A DNA stretch of 64,000 nt, from NCBI GenBank assembly GCA_028023455.1, contig JAQFVV010013305.1, positions 98,951-162,950 of the forward strand. The letters run 5' to 3'. Of the stretch, positions 32,201 through 47,200 are shown in pieces (the stretch's first letter is position 1; each line of letters opens with the position of its first letter). Origin of the DNA: Epiperipatus broadwayi (Eukaryota > Onychophora > Udeonychophora > Euonychophora > Peripatidae). The notes under the pieces were generated by a model that was not told the DNA's origin, ran no database searches, and saw only the letters and a program-made list of their open reading frames with translations. A program made the translations under genes and the position numbers.

Positions 32201-35200
32201 TGCTTAATGCTGCTACTAAAAATTAAAAAAGCTCCCAAAGTCAAATTTACAAGATTCTAATGTTATTTAAAAAAAAGCAAATCACATCAAAAAATAAATT
32301 TTCAATAAATCAAGATGATTGATCCTGTATACATCCACCTGACATCTTCTCCAGTTTAAAGCCATTATAAGTTCAGCTGACTCCAGTTTAGTTTACAACT
32401 TTTTTGACTGTTGTGATTGTTTTATTCTGTAGTGATATTCCTATCAACTGTGCCAATATACTCCACAGACTAAACAACCAAAAATATCTGTTTGGTGAAA
32501 GTCAAGGAATTCTGATTATATAAATTTAGTTTAAGTGAATAATAATTTAATATTGATGATTAAATGTTATACAGATATAAACGATTCATTTAATGGGACT
32601 TGATTTCCACCAAACAGATGTTACTGTGTAATCAGTCTGTGGAAGTGTGTAAAGTGAACTGATGCATGCAAACTTGGTAACACACATGGTAATGAAAATA
32701 TTTTGTTGTTTAAAGTTTTAAAAAATTGTTTCTGCTAAAGTTCCCAATACTCTTAATCAGTTTAAGAAAAAGTGTTAAAAGAAACAAAATTCAAAAATAT
32801 TTCAATAGTCTATTTAGCAGCAACTATTTTATCTGATGTTTCCTATCTTTCCAAATTTAATAAATATGCGGCAAAAATCTTGGTAATGCTATCTCTTCAT
32901 AAACTCCTTTTCTATATCTTATTTTTTTATACTTTAGTAATTCTCTTGTATTTTCAAAAACATATATAAATAATTCACCAATAACTGGCTATTTATTTAT
33001 TTATTACATATATAGATATATTGTTTCGGAAACTTAATCCAATGATAACAATGATGGCATCTCTACTGACAACTCATATATATACACATACCATAACATA
33101 CTTATCCATACCTCTGGGGTACAAGCAAATTATTTTAAAATTACTTTTGCAAATCATGAGTTTAACAAAGTTTAATTAAAAATTGAATTTGATTAATTAA
33201 ATATAATTAGGATTCGATGGTGATCAAACCATATGCCCTTTATGTGATTACATATATGTTATCCTAATATATTTCCTGATCATCATAATCAAATTATCCC
33301 TCAGAGAGTCACATTTAATGTTCATCTGTAAGTATTATTTATTTATTTTATAGATGGGGTTTGAACTGTTAACCCTTAATTTTGAGTGCCACTTTCTTCT
33401 CAGAAAGAACATCTATGGCTATGGATATAATACTCTTTAGAAGCACCTTCATGTTCTCTGATGGTAACACAATCTTTCCTTCAATCCAGACCAAGATTTT
33501 TCAGGATGTAAAAAGAATTGATATATAAGCCTTTGACATCAGATTAATGATAGTAGAATGCTGCAGACAACTAATAATTTAAACATCAAAACTAATTTAT
33601 TTCAAGTAATCTCATTTTTTATGTAGTGAAATTACATATAAACAATATTATTTTATGAATAAAGTAAGAAAATAATAAACATAGAAAATATTAAATATAA
33701 ATATAAAAATGAAATATAAACACATGCTACATAAAATATCAAGTTGAAACAAAATAATATTAAAGATTAAATATACCTAAAATATTGAATTCCTATGATC
33801 TATTGATATTCTAAACAAAACAAATAAACAAAAAATTTATAGCACCAAAGATATAAAAATATTCTAATAAAATTTTATAGATAATTGAATTCTCTTATTT
33901 TTGTGTACTAAACAGATTGATCAGTTTATATTTTCAGTGGCATATAAAATTAATCTGTATCAGTTGGTTCATTTAGTTTGGAACCTTCTTAATGTTGGTA
34001 ATCCTCTACTTATAAACAAAGCAAAACTCTCCATACAGTATTGCCACCCTGTGCCAACCAGAATAATCAATGAATGATCATGTGATGCTTAATGGTTTAA
34101 TCCTCTACTTGAATATGCAGGTTATACAACCTGCAGATGATGAGAAATTGTTCTCCCAAGGGCAAATAATTTATATTTCATCTCTTTATTATATCCGGAC
34201 TCCTTAAAGACATTTTTTTAAAAATTGGTAGAATTACATTATTCAGTCTAACTAGTGCATGTTGGTTAACTTAGCAGATCATTTTCATTACTTTCACTAC
34301 TAGGCATTTCCTTTTCTGGCTGAGTTTGAATTACTAACTAAAAAATATTTTAGCATTGATATTCCTAGAAGATAAACATTGCTCATGAACCTAGAACTGG
34401 AATCTTTCCATGTTTTGGTAGTGTACTTTTTAATTTTATATGCTACATGATGACAATGATGTGCATTTTATCTCTGCACAGATATTTTTTTCTCTTTATG
34501 TAGTTTTTTCCTGAAGGACAACTCTTCTCAATAAAACTCAACTTGTTTTTCGAATAATTTTAACTTCAATTAAATTTTTGAATATATTTTATTGTAAAAA
34601 CAAAATTCATTTCCGATTTTTGGAAACTAAAAATTAAATTGTTTAATTTTTAGTTTATATATTATTTTTATATTTGTATTCTTCTTAATCTGGTTTGTAA
34701 GAGACTATAAATTATTTGTTTATAACTCTCTTTTAGGCAATTTTAAATTAAAAAAGACTATTAGCGAGTTCTTCACATCTACACATTATTTTTTTAAGAT
34801 ACACAGCAGTTTTACAAATGCTTTCATTTTAGTAACTCATACAATCACTTTTATGAATAAAATATTATTACTGTGTTTTGTTTTATTTAAATTATATAAT
34901 CAATTGAGTATAAATCATCAATCAAGAGAATTAAATTTTTCTTTAAATACTTATCTGACCTCGATTTAAGTTTAATTAATTGTGGTTGCTTGTAATATAT
35001 GACAATGCCAGAACTAACAAAATTTGTATATTTACAATATATATTTTTGTTTATAATTTATATTTGGAAAAAAAAAAATTCAAATATCTATTTATTTAAT
35101 GTAATCTAATAAAGATTTAACAATGTCTTATCTCTTAAAATCCTTTATTAACAGTGTGAAATGAAAATTATGGAAAATGAAAACATATATATATATATAT

Positions 35201-38200
35201 GGAGATAATTAAAAGGAGGTTGCCTTGACAACAGTTTGAAATTGTTGATTGTTATTGATATTGGGAATGTCTAAGTGTTGACTGTTTTTAAAATTATTTT
35301 AAATTATTTGCTTTTATCCATTAAAACTTTCTCATTTGAAGTTCACATTTTTAAAAGTATATTGCCCCTTAAGCAGTTTAGTTTTGTGATAGTAGTAATG
35401 GGCATGAGCTTAAGCTCCTGTAATGACTTCTAATAGAGGTAAAAAAAAAACAATCTCAATTTGATTAGTTAAATAGAAATATTATGCTCATGTTTTCACT
35501 TTGGTAACTATATAACAAAAACATTTGATTTTACACTATGGTAACTATATAACAAAAACATTTGATTTTACACTATATTAGTAATATTTATTGTTACTAT
35601 TATTTTGTCACATAATTCAGCTTTTTCTTACTTCCTTTTATATATATATTTTTTATTATAACATTTAATTTAAAAAATGTTGAATCTACTTAAGCATGAA
35701 AAATGCTATAAAATATTGAATGTTTGTTTTTTTTTTTGCAAGACAATTCTAATTAAATGTTTTATGCATATTTAAATTAAATGTAGCATTTAGTTTATTT
35801 TTAAATTGCAAACACATTATATGTCATGTTCATCTTGAATTGTCAATTTTATATCCTTTTATAATATATTATTGTTTTTTATTTGTAATGTGCAAGTATA
35901 ATATTGCTTTCATTTTATAGAATATAGATAAGACTTAAAAGCTTATATTTTGTTGCTGCTTGAAAATAACAACAAAATATAAGTTAGTGTTTTCCTGAAG
36001 GTTTGTGATGATGGTGTTCGAGCTGTATTTTTATATTGGACTATTTCCATCATTTAATATGTGTGTTGAATGTCTTTAGAAAAATTTAATTTTATTTAAT
36101 TATTCCAAATACATTCAACTGTTAGTAATATCACAGCAAACTGGTTAGTATATGCACAATGTTTCAAGAGGTATTTTTCTCCCCTCTTCTTCGGGTGTTG
36201 CTGGCCTGACCAGTGACGGTTAAAAAGAAGTTTTTGCAGCCTTTATAAAACTGAAAAGTTGGCATTATTTGAAATAAATAAGTTTTTGATAAGACATCTT
36301 TATTTAAAATAATTAACTAGGTTTTGACTAGATATGATTTTTTTTTTCTAGAAAAAAGTGTTGAAATTAAGAAAATAAATAAATAATTTTAATACAATTT
36401 CAGTATTACAAGCAACTTTAAACACTCTTTTCCTATTTATTTCTTAAAATTTTTCATTAAGGATCTTCTTTTTTTTTAGCATTTTGAAATTTTATTTATT
36501 CTATTTTTTTATATCAAAAATAACAAAGAATTAGATATTATAATATTTTTATGATCTGTCTCAGCATTATTAAAAAGAAAAATATTTTTCACTTTTAAAC
36601 TGCAGTGACATATATTTAAACAAAACAGCTTTTGATAGCTACTTTGAATGGGAATTTAATTATATATATTTATTATACTTTGTCAGCTATGTTGAAAACA
36701 ATAAATAATTAAGTACTTTTAGATTATTAATTAAATTGCATCTTTAAAATGATAAAGATTCAAAACTTGTTTTTTTTTTCTCTTTTTTTGAAAAAAAAAA
36801 AAAAAAACTGAAATAATGTAAAAAATGGTATCAAATGTAATTAAACTCATTATTGATTATAATATTTATGTGTGTGCATTAATAAATGATATTGTTTACT
36901 AAACATTAACTGTACTCATGTATAAATTGTCTTTATAGTTTTAATACTTGAGTTTAGAAGGTTATATAGAAGAACTTCTTATTTATAAAAAAAAATTTAA
37001 GTTAAGCAAAAAAAGCAACAAATATATGTATGTTGGGAATGAATCAAAAGATAGAAATATCTAGTTGCATCAAAGTACAATAGTCAAAGGATATTCTGAA
37101 AGAAGTGAAAAGAATAGTTTGTAAATGAAAACAACTGCAGTGTCAGAAAAAGAGAAAAACAAAATTTACTACACTATACATTGACAGCTGTGGCAAAAAT
37201 CACTTACAATATTTGGAAAAGCTTTGCTCAGTTTATGAATATATATATTAAGTTTTTTTGTGTATGTTTTAATCAATGCACCTCTCATTTCAATTCCTCA
37301 GAAATATTACCAAAATCACCTTTTTCTTTATTTTTGCTATAATATCTTATATAAATCCAATTTATCCAAATCACTTTGAACACTTTTTAGTAAAAACCTT
37401 TTATTGTACATATATATATGCCTACATTTCAACTGTCCTGCAGTCTTCTTCAGAGCTATGATATAATGAACAAAATTAAATACATAACTATATAAATAAC
37501 AACATAAAAAATTAAAAACAATATAAAATATATAACTAAATCTCATAAAACTGAAATAAATAGAATTAAACCCAAATAAAATAATTCAGTTAATATAAAA
37601 TAAAATATACAAAATAAACAGAAAATAAATATAAATTATACATGTGTATTCCTGACTATATACACACATATTACATATTGTTGAAATGACAATTAAATAT
37701 TTTATTGAAGTGGAGATAATAAAAATAAAGTTTAAGTTGATAATGAATAGAAGTAATTAATAGATTATGAAAAGTAATAAAAATAAATAATATATTTAGA
37801 GTAATAGTTGTTCTTGAATATGTATATATATAGTTAGGAATGCACATGTATAATTTATATTTATTTTCTGTTTATTTTGTATATTTTAATTTATATTAAC
37901 TGGATTATTTTATTTGGGTTTTTTATTCAATATATCATAGCTCTGAAGAAGACTGCAGGACGGTCGAAACATAGATATATGTGTATATATATATAATAAA
38001 AGATTTTTGTTAAAAAATGTTCAAAGTGATTTAGATCAACTGGATTCACTTCAATTCCATTATATCACAACCATTCACCAGCACAGAAAGTCAGACAATT
38101 TTTTTTTGTTTCTATGTGTGCAATTTGTAAATAACCTTCATTCTTCAGCTGAGTTAGAGTTATCAAACATGATATGAAATTAAAATGAGGGATGCACTGA

Positions 38201-41200
38201 TAAAAAATCTAGACTATTTTGCTGATGACTTTTTTCCTTTGAATAATTTCTTTATATTCAGAATTTGTTTATGAAGTTATTTGCATTTACAACATATATT
38301 TGATTTTCAGCATAATAAAGTTTTTCAATGGTCACACTCACTCACTTTATTCTTTCATTCATTGAATATTTATTAAAGATAAACATGTTTAACTGAAACA
38401 AAATTTTGAACCACTTCACTGGACATTACTGTCATAAAGTGATCAACTTCATAAGCTTATTTTCAAATTTGATTTGTCAAAATTGGTAATATCTTTATGG
38501 CATCATCTTGATTGTAGGTTTTTTTAGGATTGTGTTGCTGTTCTCGATCAATAACATTTTTAAAATCACCAAAACAAGCATTATCAATTTTTATTGTTGT
38601 TTTTTTTCAACACTGATTTCAAGATTTGAATTGAAAATGTTTTATATTGTATGCAGTGTATATAAACAAAATTACATATATGAAACCTTAATGTAACCAT
38701 TATAAAATATAGAACTAATAAGCAAAAAAATTCACTGACAAGTTGAAGTATGAGAGGGAGAGAAAAACACCACAGCTTAAAATAGAAATTTAGAACATAA
38801 ATTGGACAGAATTGATTTCTGTGTTTGAAATTATGAATATAAAAATAATATTGCTATTTTTTGTATATGAGATATTAAAGAAATACTATGTAAGTTTGTT
38901 TTGATGAATTAGAAAAACTACTAGTACTGAGAACTAAGTTTAAGATGGGATATAAAGCAGGTTTGAAAAGAATTGTTAAGCTAGATTTAAAAAAACAAAA
39001 CAAGTTTAAAAAAGAGATGGTAAAGATTTTGGACAGATAAATAATAAGATGGCTAATCAATTGAATAATATAAAGATATTGAAAACATGCTAGTGATTAA
39101 AACACAGGTTGAAAGTATTAGAAATCTAATATAAATTATTTGCGAAAAAGTTATCAAAACTCTACTTCAGTATTCAAAAAAAATATTAAGAGCATACTTT
39201 GTAAACATAATAGAATTCATTCTAGCTATATCTAGAAGTAGATTAAAATTTGTCTACCAAATAAATAAGATTATAAAATGATGTAAAAATATTAAGTAAT
39301 ATATATTAAGGCTATAACCTTAAGACTATGCACCTAAATGCGACAGTAGGGACCTCTACAAGTCTTAACACAAGATTAACGACTTTAAAAGACGAGTTAC
39401 TCTTGTCTTTTAAAGTCATTAATCTTGTGTTAAGATTTGTAGAGGTCCCTACTGCCACATTTAGGTGCATAGTCTTAAGGTTATAGCCTTAATATATATT
39501 ACTTACATAATGAGTATGCATTTTATAAATTATTAATTACAACTGTAAAGATATTAAGAATTCTGGTAAACAAACTATGCAAATGTGTGGTGTATCCAAC
39601 TAAGAAAAAATGAGATTTAAGAGTAAAAGTAACAACTGTAATATATAATATTAAAACATTTTATATATATATATATATATATATCAGTTAGTTATTTTAT
39701 ATAATTGCCTATTCTGAATAATTGCAATGGATTTGTTTAGATTTAATATATATATATGAACAAATATTATGATAAAACAGATTTTTTGATAATTCGATAT
39801 ATTTGATAATAACATAGTATACCTTAACTATTAGGTTATATTTGCATTACATTCATAATAAAATAATGCTTAATTTGTCTGAATATAAAATGAAATTTCA
39901 ATGTTAAATTAGAAAATGATGTAATAATAAAATTCATTTGTAAATTTGATATTATAGCAAATGTTGCAGTTTTTATTTTTAAAACTATCTAGTATGAAAT
40001 TGCATTATAATGTTAAGCTCTCATAGTCACTATACAATTTTTATATACAAAAAAAATAATAATAAATTTGATCATTAATTGTTTACTTTGAAATGTTCAT
40101 TTGTAAATCAATAAAATTTTATCTCAAATTTGAAGGACAAAAATATATATGAAATAAATCAACTGCATAACCCTGGCTAAAAATTCTAATATGATAAAGA
40201 CATTACTTTCTAATGATAGATAAAGTTCAACATCACTACCTGTGAAACAAACACAAAGTCTGAATAAAATAGCATAAATAAAAGGTAACCTCTTACATAT
40301 TTGTTGCAAAAATGTTAAGTATGTTGAAATTCTGACTTGGATAAACAGGTAGCACGAGACTATACAAATTAAGATTAATCAATAATCATTTTATACTTTA
40401 AAAAATTCTCAATACAACTATATAATAATAAATCGATTGCATAATGTTAGTTGAAAAGTCAAATATAGTAAAATCACTATTTCCTAATGATAGTTAAAAC
40501 TCAGCACTGCTACCTGTGAAACAAACACAAAGTCTGAGTAAAGCAATGTAGATAAAAGATACTTCTTTCCTGTTCTCTACAAAGATGTTAAATATATTGA
40601 AATTCAGGCTAATGTAAACAGGATGTATGAAACTAAATTAACTCCAGATCTTAATAGTATATATTTCATCCCGCAGTGGGTTGATAATGGTTGATGATGA
40701 TATATATATATTATGATGAAATTATTTTAATTATCTTAAATTTGTTTATTTCTAGGCTCAGAAACTTTGTATTCGATCCGGGCAACCCTGGAGAGCTGCT
40801 ACTTTGGAAGGGTGGAAATTGCATCATGATCCCAATTATGAAACAACTGGTTCTGGAAGTACAATAAAACCAATTGAAGGAAATCTTTATAGAGACATCT
40901 GGATTAATGTTTGCTGGGAAATGGCCCAAGATGTAAGAATTATATATTAATAAATACAATCCACAAAAAGAAAGAAAAAATTCTAATATTATATCTATTA
41001 TTTGCAAATTGTTTCATTTAAAATTTATATTTTTAGTATTGCATTATATTGTATATGAAATGGAGAAAGTGTCTTTTTTAAAATAAAAGTATAATGGTTT
41101 TACCACTATAACATATTTATTTTATATATCCTATATATTATGTCCAGTAAGTGAAAAACGAATGTTGCTTCAGATTCTTAGATAATATCCTTTTCGACTT

Positions 41201-44200
41201 ACAAATGTCGTTTCAGTTTAAAAAACATTCCTAGAACAAAAATGAGATTAGAAATATCAAATGGTTATCATAAATTTATCTTGAGTAAATTGCCAATGGA
41301 CTTGGATTGACATATTTATAAAATAGTATATATTAAATTATAGAGAAGTACAGAACAGTATTATGGTTAATATAAAATAATTAAAGTCAAGAAATGCTGT
41401 GAACTCTTGCATCGACAAGGATCATTACAGTTGTTCATTGTAATGAAGAAGAATATGATAGCTATAATCTTTTTTTTTTTTATTCCAGAATTATATCTTT
41501 AAGCACAAAAATTTTTTTGATTCCAGATAGTAAAGTCATACAGATTACCAGACTAGTTTCTGAAGGGGCTTTTAATTTTTTTTTGTTTCATTTGTAAATA
41601 TATTTGTGTTATAAACATTTATTAAAACCATTTATTGTTTAGCTAATAGTTTTTTTTTTAAAAAAAGGTGTTGGTGAATTGAATATAATATAAAATACAA
41701 TACTTTCCACTATAGGAAGCTAGTAGCAAAAAAACTAGTATAGAATCTGTTTGGAACTATTATCTATTATCCATTGGTTACAGAGATGATTCTGGAGGGA
41801 AGAGAAGGAAATTATGGTTGTAAAATACAAATCAACTATTCTAGAAAGTCAAGTGATATTTTGTTATTAAGGTAGAATGCATAGCCAATAAAAATATAGT
41901 AAACAAAATATATTTATTTTAATAAAAAATAAAATGTTTTAATGGAATTTATTTTAAGATATCATCTATTATTTGATATCACATGATCACCATTTCTTAT
42001 GCTTGCTCATAACTGTTATATTATCTTATACTTAAGAAAATTTATTTAATTTAAATTGCAGTCACTTTAAAATTTTAAAACCTTAACAAACATTGTTTCT
42101 TTATGTTAATACATGTTAAATAAAGTACATGTATTTTAATATTGAAGTAATTTTTGATGAAAGTCATATTATGATATAATCCATTACTGATAGTTAACAA
42201 AATTTGTTTAAATTATACTCATTTAAAAACATTAGCAAATAGCATTTCTGTATATTGATGCTAAAATGATTTTTGCCTGCTATTTAGTATGTTATATTGA
42301 TGTTATTAATAAAATAAAGTATTTTTTAATGGAAAATTAATTTAATTAAAATTTTTCCCATTGAAATCATTTTAAATTATTTGTTAAATCTAAAACTATT
42401 TTTTTTGTTATTCATATTGTTTTGTGCTTATTTTGTTAAATTAGGACTTTAGTTATCTTAACTAATTGAGATTGAAGATAGTTCAGAAAATAAAATAATT
42501 CTAAAAATGAGACATATATAAGAATATTGTACACCTGGGTCTCGTTTTATGCAGTAGATAGGTTCCACAGAAAACCTGCATTAAAAAAAATTGCACAAAA
42601 ATAGATTTAACTTACCTTGAAAAATGGGGGATAGGTTCTTTATTTTTCAGAATTCGCATAAAAGCAAAGCAGCAAGGAAAAATTACTTTAAAATTCGCAT
42701 TAAAAAAATAAGCAAATAAAGTATAACTAATAAAAAATTTCAAATATTTGAAAAAAATTAATACAAGACAAACTTTTTTTATTAACTACAGTATTTAATT
42801 TTACACTTTTCATACATATTTTAATCATTACTGCTAGCGTTCATTTGTAAACTGGTAAGAAATCAAATTCGATGTGATGTGATGTATTGTGGCTTCTCCG
42901 TAAACGAAGTCAAGAATCTCTCAGCAATTATGCCCAGAAAAACCTGTTAGCCACTTTATTTTTATTCGTGATGTGATGTACAACTAGCGCCACTTTTAGT
43001 TTTGTGCTGTGTTAATGGTTTTCTGTTTTTATATTAAAAAAATGAGATCGCAATCAAAACAAGATAATACATTATCATTAGATAGATTATTTTCAGTTTA
43101 TAAAACTTCATTTTTTTTCATTTCTGTTATATATAACAAAATACGGTTTAAAGGTTTAAATTTTTTGAATATTTATTGCGATATTTTTATATGTAAGTAT
43201 AAATCTATTATTATTATTTACTCATTAGTATAAATAGGTTATTTACATAGAAGCTAAAATTCTAAATACAGCTTCAGGCCATATTCACATTACCTGCTAA
43301 TATAACGTTATATTTTTGAAAAAAAAAAGTATTTCAAATCAAAATAAGTTATTAATAATTTAAATTTCTTGATATCTAATAAATATAGTGAAATATGAAA
43401 GATATTAAGAAGAAACATGAATTGCATAACTTCAAAATCGCATTAAAATAATCCGCATAAAACAAGACCCAGGTGTACTCTTTTTATAGGAAACAAAATG
43501 CAGTTATGTGAAGTCATTTTGAAATATAGGAATCATTGAAAAATATTATTTACCAAACTTGTCAAACATTAGGCAGTTATTTTATTCTATAGCTAAGAAT
43601 AGATTGTGGAATAATTGCCTCAAATTAAAATGTAAACTTGTGTGAAACTTATTTTATGGGAATAACAAGCAGATTTATAAGCCACCCATATCAAAAAGCC
43701 CTTTCCATTGGTTTATTATTCTATGGACAACACTTAACAAGAGTAAATTGAGTATCTTTTTTATTATACTGATATCCAATTAAATCTTATTTCTATTATT
43801 GTTGTATAGATTATAAGTGTTATTTTTAAGTGAATTTCCTATCAATCTTTTGTCTCCATTAATCACATATAACAAGTATATATGTGTAAAGTGTACATAA
43901 TTGCAAACATAATACATATGTATTTTAATATATGAAATAAATATATTGCATATGTGTTATCATCTCAGATGCATGTTAATTTTGCACACATTTAAAAATA
44001 AATAATAGTGGGTTAAGTTTATATCTTCATACAGAAACTTAAATTTATATCTTCTTACAGATGCATATGTGCTTATATTAATAAGATTTTAAGTATATTC
44101 AAGTAATTAATTATAGATAATTAACAACAAATTTTTTCAAGATTTTTAATGGCACTTAAGATTAATAAATTGTTTAAACAATTTTAAAAAATGCATTTTT

Positions 44201-47200
44201 TATAGTAAATCATTTCTGTTAAAATATTGTTATACTAATTTTATTTTATTTTTTAGAAACGTTTCAATATTTATGAACGAGCTATATACGCCGCTTTAAG
44301 TGGAGATTTAGCAAACATTTTGCCTGCTTGTCATTCTTGGGAAGATCATCTTTGGGCTTACTTTAAAGTAATGGTGAATCGTAGAGTGGAACAAGAATTA
44401 CAGATGAATAGTTTTCGTAGCAGACCACGAGAAAATTTACCTCAGGAATTCTGGGGGAAAACGTAAAAATTTTAATATATAAGAATTGTACTGAAATAAA
44501 TATTTAATATTGACTTTTCTCTTCATTTGTATTTGTAATTCAAATTTGCATATGTTTGTTCATCTGCATAATGAAATTGTTTCTTTCTTCTTTATAATCT
44601 AGGTATATTAATATTCTGTCATACTGTAGATAAATAAATTGATAAATAGACTGTTAAATTCTGATTACACATAATTTATTAATTAATACAGTGTATTTAT
44701 ATATATATATGTAAAATATCTTTCCTATTTATCATTTTCAAAAAATGTCTATTATCAAAAAAAAATAGAAGTCATAATATTTTTTACAAGATTTAAGCAA
44801 ATGAAATGGCAATATATGAAATAATATAAGCTAAGATAATCTCTCATTTATCTTTTTCAGATGTATTCATTCATTTGGTTAAGGTGTATGATAAAATAGA
44901 AGTATATTAAAAATATTATAGTTGGAAATAAAAAAAAGATTGGTTAATGATACCATGTAGTTGTGTTTAATATCAGTAGATATATTAATCTTTAAATAAA
45001 GCTTGAATGATAAGATAAAATAATCGTTGATATATTTGAATGTTATTAAATGTATTAATGCAGAAAATTTGGCATTTGTAGATAAAATTTTAATAATCGG
45101 TAAGTGTTTTTAAAGATCTTTGTTAATAGTATAAGGACATAAAAAATTATTTTTGCAAATGTTCAAGTAACAATTTATGGAATATGAGTAGTTATGAAAT
45201 GGTTTTCCAGTTGATCTTTAATCAGCATAAAACCATGAATAAAAATACAATTATACATTGTTTATATGTTTAAATTATACTTTAAAATATCTTTGCACAC
45301 TTCGCCAATATTTATCAGCATATACAAATGCTTAAAAAGAAATGTCTATTATTTATAAATTCATAACAGAATGGAAAACGAGAACTTTCTCATTGTTGCA
45401 GAGCAAAATAATGCATTTCAAAATCCAATATATAATTCTAGCCAATAATAAATTGTTTATATTGCCTAGATTTTAGTATTATATATACAAAATTTTAATT
45501 TATACTTTATATCAATGACAAAAATAATATCACTCTTAATTGAATTGATTTTCAAAAACTATCTTTTCTAAAATTTTGATTTGCCATTTAAATATTTTCT
45601 TTTATATTGGATGGTTTTTGTTAGAAAGAAATATCAGTAAATTGAGACTTTAACAAAAAAAAAAACACATCATATATATACAATAAAAAATTTAAACTTT
45701 CATTTTGAATTATTTATTCAATCATGCATACACATAAATGTGCATAATTATTGAATAGTTTCATTTAAATCATTTTGTTTTTTGTTTGCATAGGTACTTT
45801 TTAAGATTATTAATACCTATTCAATAAAGTTTATAGAGGAAATAGGAAAATATAGGTTGTCATTTCACTTAAATAGTAAGATTTACAAAAGTATTTGATT
45901 AGTGGTTGTTGATTGATTTATTTATTTATTTTTAGATCTGTAATCAATACATATCAAGTCATGAAACTGATATTCTATATATTTATAAAATATAAATTTA
46001 TTTTCATGTAGACTAATTCATCCTGTCAATTATTTATTAGTCTTATTAATACTTTACTGTGAAATTTGCTTTGTACAATTTAACACAGTGATAGAATAGC
46101 TGCCATACTCAGAGTTAACGATTCTAGAAACCTTACACAATGAGGTGCTCAAACATCACATGACTTATTGAATAATTAATAATACAATTATTTTATTTAC
46201 TTAAATTTTGAAATGTTTGATATCATAAAAATCCTTTTCAAAGGTAGTTGTATTAACTTGAGAATAAAACTATTTGATTTTAAATATTCTTAAATAAAGA
46301 TATGTTTTTACTCACCTAATAATTTACTATTATCTTCATACCAAGTTTTATATTTAGATCTGTAGTGAGAAAAATAAGCTTGTTATAAGTCCACATTAAA
46401 ATAATCAAATGGTTTGTTGCTTGGAAGTTCCCATAACCATGAGGTTAACCACCAGGAATTTGATTTCTAGACTTTGACCTTTAGAGTCTGCTGTTCCACT
46501 ACTACACTCTATAATGTGGTGCATCAACATTAAATTTATTTACTACTTCATTACTGCCTGTGAGAAAAATCTGTTTTTCACAATGGATTATAGTATCAAA
46601 AGCACTTTTATTTCAAAACAAAATTTTATTTGACTTTATTCAAAGTTTGATAATGATTTTTAAAAAATTCAAAATAGTTTTGAACATATCAAATACAGGA
46701 AAAATAGAAAGTAGTTTAGAAACCCACAATTTTAATTTATCAATGATGGTCATTTTCAAAATCTCACAAAACATATGCAATCAATTCGATATTTAAAAAT
46801 ACTTTAGAAACTGAAACATTACTTAGTGATATTTAAAAATTTATTAACATTTACATAACTGTATTTATAAATATTATATTTGATTCTCTATTAGTATGTC
46901 ATATATGGCTATACATAAAGTTATCATCAACATTTTCAATTATTATTGATTCACTATAGGATGAATATCTTTTCTAGTTTAATTCAGTTTTCTGATCTAT
47001 AGCTTCTTTTTTTCCACATCATATTAATAAACCTTATTTCATCCATCCAACCATTTCACATGAGGTTTTTAATAGATATTTTACAATCTCTTGAGATCAT
47101 CTTTTAGCAATATGTTTAGCTCAGCTCCATTTTAGTCTCTTCATTTTTTCAATGATCCTTGTTTGTTTTTCTCATTCATATATTTCATTTTCCATCTCTT

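Larger units (their letters stand above)
37361..38035. mobile_element. Foldback of paired Penelope-type ends, each with a hammerhead-like motif
   Basis: The left arm (37361-37454 and 37568-37664) is the inverse of the right arm (37826-38035), with an unmatched block 37455-37567 in the left arm and a spacer of about 160 bases. Each arm carries CTGAAGAAGACTGCAGGAC followed by GAAA, minus strand at 37453-37427 and plus strand at 37943-37969. No ORF remains. The open stretches at 37276-37461 and 37337-37546 follow the arm. Confidence 0.7.
31861..40755 (+). other. Nup107: Nup107 intron (8.9 kb)
   Basis: The largest complete intron. It contains a SINE-like insert (34012-34097), a 37-bp tandem duplication (35503-35576), a Penelope-type terminal relic (35975-36222), a Penelope-type foldback (37361-38035), a 103-bp-arm hairpin (39295-39503), a 295-bp-period repeat and a LINE tail just before the acceptor. 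Open stretches such as 32772-32969 have no recognisable domains. Confidence 0.85.

Noticed and set aside
32772-32969. 65-codon open stretch, hydrophobic
   Set aside because: Hydrophobicity follows from T-rich sequence; no domain or splice context.
38216-38230. CTGATGA as a possible hammerhead core
   Set aside because: No stem II or GAA follows at the right distance.
40230-40525. GAAAC followed by GTC in both units of the 295-bp repeat as a possible hammerhead
   Set aside because: The upstream element reads CTAATGA and stem II and stem I cannot be paired convincingly.
43009-43233. 74-codon open stretch inside the Tigger-like element
   Set aside because: No transposase DDE or CENP-B-like helix-turn-helix pattern is seen; the element looks internally deleted.
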